Shown: positions 42,901 through 50,778 of the stretch, in pieces | How positions within the stretch are numbered: position 1 is the stretch's first letter | Layout of the letters: the number at the start of each line of letters is the position of its first letter | DNA from: an uncultured Prevotellaceae bacterium | GTDB taxonomy: Bacteria > Bacteroidota > Bacteroidia > Bacteroidales > Bacteroidaceae | NCBI GenBank assembly: GCA_900314715.1 | Contig: OMWI01000031.1 | Coordinates: 1 to 60,306 of the forward strand | DNA length: 60,306 nt | Reading direction: 5' to 3' | The notes under the pieces: generated by a model | What the model was told of the DNA's origin: nothing | Databases searched by the model: none | What the model saw: the letters and a program-made list of their open reading frames with translations, nothing else | Made by a program: the position numbers and the translations under genes

Positions 42901-43881
42901 GGGCAACAAGTTTTCTATCAAAGACTTAGCCGACCATTTCTCCAACGTTGGATAGGCGTAAGGAGTGGTTTGACGGTCACCGCCACCATCACCCGTAAAC
43001 TCAGAAGGATTAAACACGCCATCGCGATTACTGTCTTGCCAGTTGTCTATACCATAGAAATGGAAGTTGGCATTTCCACCTGTCAAACCATTACCACCTA
43101 CGGCAGGACCATTGATGAAAAGGTTGTTCTCGATGTTACAATAGGAAGTTCCCTCAGAATCACCTCCCATGTTATAAGCAGCATTCTTCCAGTTATAGAC
43201 CAAGTTGTTCACATATTGGTTGATACCCTTCACCTTGAAGTTTCGAGTGGAGTTGTCAACGAGCAAGACGCGATAGATGGTGATGTTGTCTGCTTGCATC
43301 AATCCACCAGCAGAGTGAGTCATCAAACCTTGTCCTACGATACTGTTCATGAGGGTGATATTCTGGGGAGCAGAACCCTTATTATCCCAGTTGATGGAGA
43401 AGTTTTCGTCTTGTCCCCAAGCAAACGAACAATGGTCGAAAATCATGTTCTGACCATTGGCAATACCTGCGCAATCCTTGTCTTTAGAACCTACGGCACC
43501 CATGCGGAAACGCATATAGCGTACGATAAGGTTATCGGCACCAGAGAAGCTGACACCATCGCCATATACCGTAATACCTTCGCCAGGAGCGGTCTGTCCT
43601 GCAACATATAAGTTCTTGGAAAATATCAACCTACTATTGATGTAGATGACTCCCGCAACGTCGAACACGATGATTCGGTTGGGTTGACTGATGGCATCGC
43701 GAAGAGAACCCGTACCAGAGTCGTTGAGATTGGTCACATGGTAAACGGTACCCTTACGACCTCCCGTTGCAAACCTTCCCCATCCTTGTGCTTCGGGGAA
43801 TGCCAGTTGTTGTGCTTCTGCTGGAAGAGCCAAAGCTCCCAATAACAACAACCACAAGAAATGTAATTTAATCGGTTTCAT
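39925..43881 (-). CDS. Secreted multidomain PL1-type pectate lyase
   Basis: 1318 residues. Signal peptide (about 1-23), then a PL1-like parallel beta-helix (about 25-430: FPEAQGWGRFATGGRKGTVY, YVAGQTAPGEGITVYGDGVS, DNLIVRYMRFRMG, FDHCSFAWGQDENFS, DTDNDGMPDEWETANGTNPN), a fibronectin type III domain (about 440-525), a long stretch of autotransporter-like beta-strand repeats (for example GANIYSGTTTVTKGRLIVNG) and a C-terminal tail (YYTLSGEKVSTPAKGIYLVR, then KVIF) typical of type IX-style sorting. It cleaves polygalacturonate by beta-elimination at the cell surface. Downstream of, and 20 bases from, the DUF4450 gene. Confidence 0.85.
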   Translation of the reverse strand: MKPIKLHFLWLLLLGALALPAEAQQLAFPEAQGWGRFATGGRKGTVYHVTNLNDSGTGSLRDAISQPNRIIVFDVAGVIYINSRLIFSKNLYVAGQTAPGEGITVYGDGVSFSGADNLIVRYMRFRMGAVGSKDKDCAGIANGQNMIFDHCSFAWGQDENFSINWDNKGSAPQNITLMNSIVGQGLMTHSAGGLMQADNITIYRVLLVDNSTRNFKVKGINQYVNNLVYNWKNAAYNMGGDSEGTSYCNIENNLFINGPAVGGNGLTGGNANFHFYGIDNWQDSNRDGVFNPSEFTGDGGGDRQTTPYAYPTLEKWSAKSLIENLLPDVGASLPYRDLADCYMVDEVLSFGKKGKLITNENELPIGVPTSWSFYKGEKRVDTDNDGMPDEWETANGTNPNANDAMTIAENGYANIENYINGITKDNRQYFLRAPLHPSLESSTTNSLTISWYDFTDNEDGFIVEMQKDGTFVEVGRTSANVQKFVINDASLKPATAYQVRICAFDGEVKSEYTPELTAKTRPEQTDIIDAETFEGTGDGEWLIAPTEDQVITLNEATPKTAVVVRSDANVTINGTGYISGSASLNKTGEGTLTIAADQQYEGPTVLHKGVYEFSSLKNGGYASGLGKSQEFAQNWIMDGGTYKYTGSTTTTDRSATLYDDTEFNIAKSGTIVTMNGGIEGSGNLTIGGEGQLTVNTPNFFKFDGDLVMAGGVLKLNNKEVSDAGIGKAKKLVMAGGSFVTIGKNESSVTYNFPIEAVEGTTSTVDFDLWNTNKCSVTGKGTLIWNVHYLREYIEGNWDNFTGQLIVNGTGKAGSSQFAVRNGVGVKNAALYLKGTAQVNGAKNQSTFYLGGLSGDAGTFLSGFDVKAANGSGTWIVGGANTDETFRGVIDDRAQGGQKGKTTIEKQGSGDWRLTGANIYSGTTTVTKGRLIVNGQHSGTGAISVRSGAILAGTGSLAGATTINQNATLQVGDTLINGRGLTFGGALKVNSGGIVNVLADRTKSNTLTLKGALTLTNGAILQINEGEIAEAPYNKTEYQVFNISGGSITGTFAEIQPATPGEGQTWDTSELYTNGIIKVVGGEDNPDDQTIIDPQPVGETKTALLAWGNMIAKSYDNSSYNNMMVGAENDEAFGFSMVITGNLAKAYTSAGTPKLDIEYKGEMLQRTAIKLSNGAQNTIFMPEGAKATKMSIYSITGTNASNRTSYWKEVAGVNYTETTTTVLDLDAPRSNPNKVDFTLDNVPDKVTFTNTGEQQCVIIYLEYHFGGDTSGVESIHLNEPIRIEYYTLSGEKVSTPAKGIYLVRIYNYQGKVESRKVIF

Positions 43882-43901
43882 ATCTATTTCTGATTTTTGA
43901 T

Positions 43902-46900
43902 TTATCTTTCCAATGTTATAGCCATCAATCCTATCACTACATCGTTAGATAAGGTGCGTAATTTGATTTCCTTTAGTTTCTTCTTTTCGTTCAATGGCAT
44001 TCGCAATATCTGTGCCGCTCCGTTTTCAATATACATTGGTTCTGCACTATCGGGATTAGAAGAAGGAGGAAGGTGGAAGGAGGAATTAGGAAGTGTTTCG
44101 CCTTTCGGCGAGGAAGAAGTTTTCAAGGAAGATGTACTTCTTCCATCATTACTTCTTCCCTGCGAAGCACCACTTCCACCTTCGTAATTCCTACTTCCTA
44201 CATCCAATAGCTCTCTTGAAACTACTCCGCTTCCGAGGTGTACTCTGTAAGGTCTTTGTGATCCTACGCGGAAAGCGAATTCATCTACGTAGTATTCTTG
44301 TTCGATTGGACACCAATTGATAGGATTCTCCAAATGCAAGGTGTCGGTAGTTCCATCTTGATATGTTGCCACGATGATACCATTATCAATACGACTTTGC
44401 ATGTTGTTGGTGCTTCCAGCCAAAAGGAGATTGGCGTATTTGGCTTTTCCCTTGAGCGGAATGGTGATGCTATTGGGATAGTTGTCCCAAAGAGACGTGT
44501 AAACGATATTCTTTCCTACAGCGGGAGTGGCAAACATCAATCCATTCAACCCCGTATCAAACAAGCCGTTTTTCACTTTCGCCCTCAATCCATCATCCTC
44601 AATGGTTGCCGTTCGTTTCGGCAAACACCATTGTCCGATACCTTGTTTGGGAATCTCCAACGTCGTATAGGGTGAACGTGGCGACAGATATTCGTTCTTG
44701 AAAATATCGTCAACGTTGGCATTGAAATACTTCGACAAATCCATGGTTGTCCGTTTCTTGGCAAAAGGAATATCATCCAAACCGAAGTTTGATGTAGGAA
44801 GGAGGATGGAGGAATTTGGAAGTGTTTCGCCTATCGGCGATGTTGAAGGATTGATGGATGATGTACTTCTTACATCAATTTCAATCCTTTGCGTCTTCTC
44901 ATCACTCCCTTCCACCACTTTCACATTTCCTTGACCCAAGAAAGTTTTGACAATGATTTTCAAGGGACGGGTGAAGTTTTGCGTGATGTGGAAAACTATC
45001 TTGTTGCCATCTTTTATGTATTGGTAAGAGAGGTATGGAGTCTTGAAAGTAACACTATCCCATTCAAGAGGGAAGGCTGGTTGAATCACACACTTACCAT
45101 TAAGCGCATCGGGTTGAACACCAAACAAACCGTTGATGATGGCGCGTGCGGAAATTCCAACATTATCGCCAAAGTCGCGATAAGCCTCACTACGAGCCTT
45201 GTCATAATAACTGATTTGCCCGAAATTGCCAGGACATTGTCCTAAATATTGTCCATCCAACAAGTCAGCCATCAACAGATTATATCCTGAATCGTATCTG
45301 CCAGCCTTAAAATATGCCAGCACCATATTCATCACTTCCTCATGTGCCACATTATTAGTACTCCAATCGTAAGGCAACCAATTGGTGGTGCTAATCGTGT
45401 TAAATGAAGAATGAAGAATGAAGAATGAAGAATCTCTTGATGAGGAATCTTTTGATGAAGATATTTTTGATGAAGAATGTTCAGAATTAAACGATTCTTC
45501 ATTCTTCATTCTACATTCTTCATTTACCTTAATAGGGATATGTGGAATATACTTATCTACCCATTTCGTGGCACGATATGCTTGTTCGTCGGTGCAAGCA
45601 CCGCAATCGATGGGAGTATAGATGCTCCAGATAGCGGCACTCTTGTGCAAGCGTTTCTCACCCATGAAGTCCTGAAACTCGGCCCAATGACCTTCGTCTT
45701 CAATCCATAATCGTTGGTTCATCGCTTTTAATATCGCTTCTGCCTCTTCACGATAAGGAGTAGGGTCTTCACCAATTATCTCGGCAATGCGAGCGGTAAG
45801 GAGGTTGCCACGATAATTATAGGCAGATGAATGAGTTACCGCACCACTATTATAATATAATGCATCACTTGCCCAAATACAACAATAGGCATCATAGAGA
45901 TGATCGCCATCGGGGTCGAAATTACGTTTCTCCCATTCCAAGTGCAATTTCAGCAACGGGAACATCTTGCGCATGTATGCGGTATCGGCATCATAGCAGA
46001 AGTGCCAAAGCAATTCATCCACATAGTTGAGATTCATGTCATAATGGTGCATCTTGTCATTGCGATTGGGATAACGACAGATATATCCGTTGGAATACAT
46101 CTGCGTGCCCCATTTCTCTTCCGCACGGGCAAGATTATTGGCTTCGTCTTGCGAAGGATGAGGATAGATAGGCGGCACATTTGTTACCTGACTCTTGGCG
46201 TAGGCATTGAAGTGGGAAATGGCACGGTCGTTCCATCCCAACGCATCAGCCACGTATGCAGCTCGCCATCCTGCCAATGGCATTCGCCAACCGATACAAC
46301 CGTGCAACCACGATTCGCCATCCCACAAGCCATCGGCGGCAGCTACGAGATTGGCTCCTAACGTGTTGATAAAGGGATTGGGGGTTGTAAATTCAACGGC
46401 AGAGGTAAGTTCATGCAAATCTTTCAACTCGCGAACCATCCGTTTGGTTCCGTCGTCGGGATATGGCACAACCAGTTTCTTATTATCCAACAACCATAAA
46501 TAACTATATCCGTTAGCGTCCCAAGAAATGGTTTGCAAGTCTTTTTCATCCGCAGATGGCTCGTAACTACTTCGCGGTTCGAGACCTAAATCACCCTCAC
46601 GGCTCATCTTCGTCTTGGCAACCTGACAAACACGTGCTTCCATCAGCACATCATCCTTGAAACCCGTACAATAGAAACTCCACAAAGCCGTTTCTTCATG
46701 TTGAGAAGCCAAAGCCGTTATGCGAAGTTCGGCATCTTTACCCCATGCGTCGTGCTTCACGATATACCTACGTTCGCCACCTTCATACGCTGCTTTGCAA
46801 TAGGTGGTGGAATCGAGGCGGATTTTACTTCCACCCGTCGTCAGATACAAACGAATGTTCTTGCTATTACCCTTGTCGTAAGTGGCAAATATCGGACGGT

Positions 46901-47084
46901 CGCTCGTTTCCAGTCGAAACAACGTATGCGAACCATACAACGCCCTTGAATAAAGATTGTTTCCGTTTACACAAACAATACTCCTTCCTTCTGGCCAATA
47001 TTGCATTTGTCGGGCAGGTTTCTCACTCGCCCAAACAACAACACTCGCCGTTAACAACAACCATGTAAGAATAGATTTCATCAT
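43902..47084 (-). CDS. Secreted DUF4450/glycosidase-like protein with three in-frame repeat inserts
   Basis: About 1060 residues from tandem Mets at 47084/47081 that open a signal peptide (KSILTWLLLTASVVVWA). The N-terminal part (ARQMQYWPEGRSIVCVNGNN, NLYSRALYGSHTLFRLETSD) is DUF4450; a (alpha/alpha)6-type glycosidase-like middle follows (ARAEEKWGTQMYSNGYICRY, HYDMNLNYVDELLWHFCYDA, GHWAEFQDFMGEKRLHKSAA). Three non-conserved low-complexity stretches are translated repeat elements: residues about 520-561 (...FFILHSSF), 736-765 and 960-1010 (both containing GETLPNSS). All keep the frame. Probably a periplasmic plant-glycan enzyme, cotranscribed with the pectate lyase; TAAGTTTG at 47103-47110 (minus) may be its -7 element. 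Substrate unknown. Confidence 0.8.
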   Translation of the reverse strand: MMKSILTWLLLTASVVVWASEKPARQMQYWPEGRSIVCVNGNNLYSRALYGSHTLFRLETSDRPIFATYDKGNSKNIRLYLTTGGSKIRLDSTTYCKAAYEGGERRYIVKHDAWGKDAELRITALASQHEETALWSFYCTGFKDDVLMEARVCQVAKTKMSREGDLGLEPRSSYEPSADEKDLQTISWDANGYSYLWLLDNKKLVVPYPDDGTKRMVRELKDLHELTSAVEFTTPNPFINTLGANLVAAADGLWDGESWLHGCIGWRMPLAGWRAAYVADALGWNDRAISHFNAYAKSQVTNVPPIYPHPSQDEANNLARAEEKWGTQMYSNGYICRYPNRNDKMHHYDMNLNYVDELLWHFCYDADTAYMRKMFPLLKLHLEWEKRNFDPDGDHLYDAYCCIWASDALYYNSGAVTHSSAYNYRGNLLTARIAEIIGEDPTPYREEAEAILKAMNQRLWIEDEGHWAEFQDFMGEKRLHKSAAIWSIYTPIDCGACTDEQAYRATKWVDKYIPHIPIKVNEECRMKNEESFNSEHSSSKISSSKDSSSRDSSFFILHSSFNTISTTNWLPYDWSTNNVAHEEVMNMVLAYFKAGRYDSGYNLLMADLLDGQYLGQCPGNFGQISYYDKARSEAYRDFGDNVGISARAIINGLFGVQPDALNGKCVIQPAFPLEWDSVTFKTPYLSYQYIKDGNKIVFHITQNFTRPLKIIVKTFLGQGNVKVVEGSDEKTQRIEIDVRSTSSINPSTSPIGETLPNSSILLPTSNFGLDDIPFAKKRTTMDLSKYFNANVDDIFKNEYLSPRSPYTTLEIPKQGIGQWCLPKRTATIEDDGLRAKVKNGLFDTGLNGLMFATPAVGKNIVYTSLWDNYPNSITIPLKGKAKYANLLLAGSTNNMQSRIDNGIIVATYQDGTTDTLHLENPINWCPIEQEYYVDEFAFRVGSQRPYRVHLGSGVVSRELLDVGSRNYEGGSGASQGRSNDGRSTSSLKTSSSPKGETLPNSSFHLPPSSNPDSAEPMYIENGAAQILRMPLNEKKKLKEIKLRTLSNDVVIGLMAITLER
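44054..44204. mobile_element. Family B palindromic insert, copy 1 (about 151 bp)
   Basis: The right end is the inverted complement of GATGTAGGAAGTAGGAATTA; the left end is a degenerate GATTAGAAGAAGGAGG. The core GGAAGTGTTTCGCC/TTTCGGCGA is shared with copy 2 and itself forms a small hairpin. Translated in frame within the DUF4450 gene. Boundaries are approximate. Confidence 0.6.
44791..44876. mobile_element. Family B palindromic insert, copy 2 (about 86 bp)
   Basis: Starts GATGTAGGAAGGAGGATGGA and ends with the inverted GTACTTCTTACATC. Shares the GGAAGTGTTTCGCC core with copy 1, and the minus-strand translation shares GETLPNSS. Lies in frame in the DUF4450 gene. Confidence 0.6.
45402..45525. 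mobile_element. Family A element, copy 3 (124 bp), in frame inside a gene
   Basis: 33-bp inverted ends (45402-45434 and 45493-45525; one mismatch) built from ATGAAGA repeats, 58-base interior, the same total length as copy 2 at 22950. Translated on the minus strand as NEECRMKNEE...FFILHSSF within the DUF4450 protein. Confidence 0.85.
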
Positions 47085-47195
47085 GTAAATAGTTTGTTTG
47101 TGCAAACTTACAAATTATTTTCCGAATATCTTCATAGTTGAGCAAAGAATTCACTCCCAGCGTGTCATTTATAAAGAAACTATTGTTTCCTTATC

Positions 47196-48143
47196 TCACT
47201 TCATACCCCATGCCCTTCTGACATTCTCGGTACTTAGCGTCTCCACTTGTTCCTCTATGTCATCAGGCAAGTTGCAGAAGAAGTCTATCCCTGTGAGATT
47301 TTCCAATTCGCGGATGTTGACCACAAAATCGCTCAACGAGATATTCTTTAAATCCTTGTTGAACTTAGTTACCCAAAATTCAAATCCAGGCATGTTATTA
47401 TGCTCAGCCCAAAAGCCTAAAGCCTTGTAGCCTCGCGAATTCTTGGCAAGCAAAGCCATGAAGAAAAATTTTGGAACAATCAATCCACCTTCCACATTAG
47501 GTTTGACACGAGACAATATTTGATCGTCACGAATAGTTCCACCTTTGCATACATAAATGGTATCAAAGCCACTTACTGCCACCCATGTACGCAATTGGTT
47601 CTCCATGCGTACCCAAACGCCATTATAGTTATCCCCACCATTGAAATTGTAGAATTGAGGTTGCATGTTGGAATAATAGAATGTCTGCGCATTGGCTTGA
47701 TAGGAGTAAAGACGGTCGGCAGAAGGACAAATATGACCGCGCGTGAATCCCGAGCCACTATACATCGAGCGTGTATCGCTGAATCGTGCGTATGAAGGAA
47801 TATCGGGATCTTCCGCCCAAGCGTCAGAACGTTTCACGTTACTGCCTGCATACTTATGTATCTGATAGCAAACCCAACGATGCGCTTTTTTGTTGCAATC
47901 CCACTCCAACGAATAATTAACGCCATCGGGGTCATACTTGTCTTTGGTTTTATGAATGACTACGATGTTGTTTCCACCTTGCGTGAGTCGGGGGAACTCC
48001 AAGCGAGCTACTTCCTTTTGGGTAGTTACGATATTGGCATTTTTGTTGACGACAACTTTTACTCCGTTATCATCATCGTCCTTGCTACAAGAAACGAATG
48101 CACACAGAATAAACAGTAATAAATATAGGTTATTAATCTTCAT
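47196..48143 (-). CDS. DNA/RNA non-specific endonuclease, lipoprotein
   Basis: About 315 residues from the ATG at 48143 (KINNLYLLLFILCAFVSCSK), which yields a lipoprotein signal with lipobox FVSC and a following acidic DDDD run, typical of surface-exposed Bacteroidetes lipoproteins. The NucA/EndA-type catalytic motif is FTRGHICPSADR (the family's DRGH has Thr in place of Asp), and the metal-ligand Asn motif is YYSNMQPQFYNFN with MENQLR. It would cut extracellular nucleic acids to fragments. It lies near the TonB receptor/OB-fold lipoprotein locus and probably works with it. Confidence 0.88.
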   Translation of the reverse strand: MKINNLYLLLFILCAFVSCSKDDDDNGVKVVVNKNANIVTTQKEVARLEFPRLTQGGNNIVVIHKTKDKYDPDGVNYSLEWDCNKKAHRWVCYQIHKYAGSNVKRSDAWAEDPDIPSYARFSDTRSMYSGSGFTRGHICPSADRLYSYQANAQTFYYSNMQPQFYNFNGGDNYNGVWVRMENQLRTWVAVSGFDTIYVCKGGTIRDDQILSRVKPNVEGGLIVPKFFFMALLAKNSRGYKALGFWAEHNNMPGFEFWVTKFNKDLKNISLSDFVVNIRELENLTGIDFFCNLPDDIEEQVETLSTENVRRAWGMK

Positions 48144-48223
48144 AATCATCAAAAAAAGTGCGACCCACCGCATATGCAACTACGGTTGAACGCACTTTTA
48201 TTATATCGTTAATAGGATGTATA

Positions 48224-48475
48224 TTACTTCTTCAACTTACCATAACGGCTCATGAAACGATCAACACGACCAGCCGTGTCAACGAGAGTACTCTTACCTG
48301 TATAGAATGGGTGAGAGGTGTTAGAGATTTCTACTTTTACCAATGGGTAAGTTTCGCCTTCAAATTCCACTGTCTCATTAGTCTTGCATGTGGACTTTGT
48401 AAGGAACATATCGCCGTTGGACATATCCTTAAATACGACGGGGCGATAGTTGTCTGGATGAATACCTTTTTTCAT
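48224..48475 (-). CDS. rpmE2: Ribosomal protein L31, type B (zinc-free)
   Basis: 83 residues, the L31B form: [55 protein letters not shown]. The zinc-binding CxxC pairs of type A are absent; only one Cys remains (KSTCKTNE). A component of the large subunit near the central protuberance; in some bacteria the C-minus paralogue replaces the zinc form under zinc limitation, but in Bacteroidetes it may be the only copy. Own promoter. Confidence 0.95.
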   Translation of the reverse strand: MKKGIHPDNYRPVVFKDMSNGDMFLTKSTCKTNETVEFEGETYPLVKVEISNTSHPFYTGKSTLVDTAGRVDRFMSRYGKLKK

Positions 48476-48525
48476 TTTTAATGTTATTATTATATGTTAT
48501 TTACTGATTTGCACAATACGGGCTG

Positions 48526-48557
48526 CAAAATTACAAAGAAATTCGCACCCCACCAAA
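48526..48557 (-). promoter_or_regulatory. Promoter of rpmE2
   Basis: Minus strand: TTTG at 48557-48554, 20-nt spacer, TAATTTTG at 48533-48526. Confidence 0.65.
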
Positions 48558-48594
48558 TATTTTGTTGAAATTTTGTAAACAGAACATGAAAAAC

Positions 48595-48628
48595 AGGGTG
48601 GATGCTTTTTATTTCAAGCACCCACCCT
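48595..48628 (-). terminator. Terminator of the OB-fold lipoprotein operon
   Basis: AGGGTGGATGCTT pairs with AAGCACCCACCCT (one mismatch) 25 bases after the stop codon at 48653; on the minus strand it is followed by GTTTTTCATG. Confidence 0.8.
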
Positions 48629-48652
48629 ACTATCATTACATTTCAAAAATAG

Positions 48653-50752
48653 TTATCTTCTCTTGCGATACTTGACTTTATTACCTACACTTTTGCCATT
48701 TGCTTCCATGTAAGTAGGAGATTTGATACCTGGAACACTAAAATATGTGGTCAATTGGCCAGCGATGATGACTTGCTTACCCAACATATCAGCATTTTCT
48801 TTTAAATTAAAAGTATCACGGAAATCTCCTTTATTTAACTGAACTGGTATACAATTTGAAACACTTTTTTCTCCAGAAGAAGCAGCTATTAAATAATTGG
48901 TAGGAACTTTTTCTTCATTTTCACCTGACGAAAATTTTGCATTCTCCAACTTTGATTCTCCATACGGAACATATCCAACTATGAAACCTTTCACCCAAGC
49001 AGCATCAGCCTCAGCCAACGCAATGGCTTGTGTCACAGTTAAAGGACTATCGTAAGTGCCTGTACCTTGTGGGGTATCACCGCCTCCTCCACCTTCTCCG
49101 TCAACACTTACGAAATATGCATTCATCACCTCTATCTTGCCATTATATGAGCCACGATTACCAATTATTGTAATCTTAACTCCATTCTTAATGCCCTTTG
49201 CGGCTGCAAGAGTTTGGAATTGTTTCTTTTCACCACCCTTTTCAGAAAGCAAACCATAAACATATACAGATCCAGTATTGTCTTCAAGGTCAAAGTTTCC
49301 ATATTGATCACCGTCTTTAAGATTCTTTACTGTTCCTGACAACTTATACCAATCAGTAGTACTTTCTGTTGCGGCATTAAATTCTGCGATGGTCACCGTC
49401 TTAATCTCTCCTGATTCTCCACTACCGCCGCCTTCGCCATCAACACTCACAAAATATGCATTTGTTACCTCTATTTTGTCATTATATGAGCCACGATTGC
49501 CAATAATTGTTATCTTAACTCCATTCTTGATACCCTTTTCTGACGCAAGTGTTTGGAATTGCTTCTTCTCTCCACCCTTTTCAGACAACAAACCATATAC
49601 ATATACAGAACCTGTGTTATCTTCAAGGTCAAAGTTTCCATAAAGATCACCATCCTTAAGATTCTTTACAGTTCCTGATATCTTATACCAAACTGAAGTG
49701 CTTTCTGAAGCGGCATTAAACTCTGCGATGGTTACCGTCTTAATCTCTCCAGATTCTCCGCCGCTTTCTCCAGCCTCCAGGATTTCTACGGTCGGGTTCT
49801 TCATTTCAGCAGTAACCTTCCCGTCTTTTACGTACTTCGTGAGGTTACCGGTGATCTTCACCTTGGAGCCATTTTTGAATTCGCTTACACCCTCGGGCAG
49901 GTTGGCGTAGTAGGCTTCAAACATCTTACCGCCATCCTTGTTGTCGGCCATCCAGAAACTCTGCTGACCGCTGCTCACGTCACCTACAACCTGTGTGATA
50001 TAACCAGTAACAACGTAAGCCTCTGCAGATGTAGCATTATCATCCAAGGCGTTGGTCAGTTCAATAGCCTCAGCACAGGTGATTTCCTTAGCAGCGGGGT
50101 TCTCGGGTGATTCCTCGGCGATACCAGCCTCAATCTTGAAGTTCTGGAGTTCCCAAGTTGTTGAGGCGTTTTCAGGGGCCTTGAACCAGAATGCCACATA
50201 GACGTTTTCCTTGTCGGCGACCTCCTCGGGCAGTTGGATTTCACCAGAGGTGTAGAGTGTCCAGTCGGAATAAGGCGAGGCGACAGGTTTGAAGTTCACT
50301 TCCTGCCAAATGGCATTATCGAAGTTATTGCCGTCGTAGTTGGTCGAGACGAAGATCTTGTGGAAGTCTGCCCAGCCGCTAACATTGTTTGTGTAGCGGA
50401 TGGTATGGTCGAAGGAAATCTTCACGTGCTCGCTACCCAGTGTGTTGAACTTCGGAGAGATCAGGTATCCCTCAACGGCACGGTTTGACTTCTGGTCAGC
50501 GCCTTCCCACTTCTGATAACCTGTAGCCTGGGTGTAGCTGTTACCCTTACTCCAAGGCTCATCGGCGGAAATCTTATGCAGCGTCCAGCCTGTGTACAGG
50601 TTCAGGGAAGTGTAGGGAATGGCTCCTTCAATCTTGTCGCTGTTGTCGCTGGAATTGTTGGGATCGTCATAGGGTGCAGGCACATCCTCACAACCGGTGA
50701 ATGTCATGGCCGTCATGGCCAGAACAAATAATGAATAAAATAGCTTTTTCAT
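48653..50752 (-). CDS. Surface lipoprotein with choice-of-anchor J and repeated OB-fold domains
   Basis: 699 residues. Lipoprotein signal with lipobox TFTGC (Cys21) and an acidic stretch; a choice-of-anchor-J-like jellyroll (about 40-210: WSKGNSYTQATGYQKWEGAD, VKISFDHTIRYTNNVSGWAD); then four OB-type segments. The first is divergent (AYVVTGYITQVVGDVSSGQQ). The middle two are nearly identical 113-residue tandem copies (each with TVTIAEFNA, LEDNTGSVYVYGLLSEKGGE and VKITIIGNRGSY). The last is DUF6359-like (GTYDSPLTVTQAIALAEADA, WVKGFIVGYVPYGES). OB folds of this sort bind nucleic acid or sugars. Last of three genes with the DUF5689 lipoprotein and TonB receptor; probably a surface binding protein. 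Confidence 0.75.
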   Translation of the reverse strand: MKKLFYSLFVLAMTAMTFTGCEDVPAPYDDPNNSSDNSDKIEGAIPYTSLNLYTGWTLHKISADEPWSKGNSYTQATGYQKWEGADQKSNRAVEGYLISPKFNTLGSEHVKISFDHTIRYTNNVSGWADFHKIFVSTNYDGNNFDNAIWQEVNFKPVASPYSDWTLYTSGEIQLPEEVADKENVYVAFWFKAPENASTTWELQNFKIEAGIAEESPENPAAKEITCAEAIELTNALDDNATSAEAYVVTGYITQVVGDVSSGQQSFWMADNKDGGKMFEAYYANLPEGVSEFKNGSKVKITGNLTKYVKDGKVTAEMKNPTVEILEAGESGGESGEIKTVTIAEFNAASESTSVWYKISGTVKNLKDGDLYGNFDLEDNTGSVYVYGLLSEKGGEKKQFQTLASEKGIKNGVKITIIGNRGSYNDKIEVTNAYFVSVDGEGGGSGESGEIKTVTIAEFNAATESTTDWYKLSGTVKNLKDGDQYGNFDLEDNTGSVYVYGLLSEKGGEKKQFQTLAAAKGIKNGVKITIIGNRGSYNGKIEVMNAYFVSVDGEGGGGGDTPQGTGTYDSPLTVTQAIALAEADAAWVKGFIVGYVPYGESKLENAKFSSGENEEKVPTNYLIAASSGEKSVSNCIPVQLNKGDFRDTFNLKENADMLGKQVIIAGQLTTYFSVPGIKSPTYMEANGKSVGNKVKYRKRR
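49085..49762 (-). repeat. Tandem 339-bp intragenic duplication
   Basis: Two adjacent copies of 339 bases (113 codons) within the OB-fold lipoprotein gene are almost identical at DNA and protein level, differing mainly at third positions. This implies recent duplication or ongoing recombination between copies. Confidence 0.85.
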
Positions 50753-50778
50753 ATTTATATCTTTTTTGTTTTTATCGT

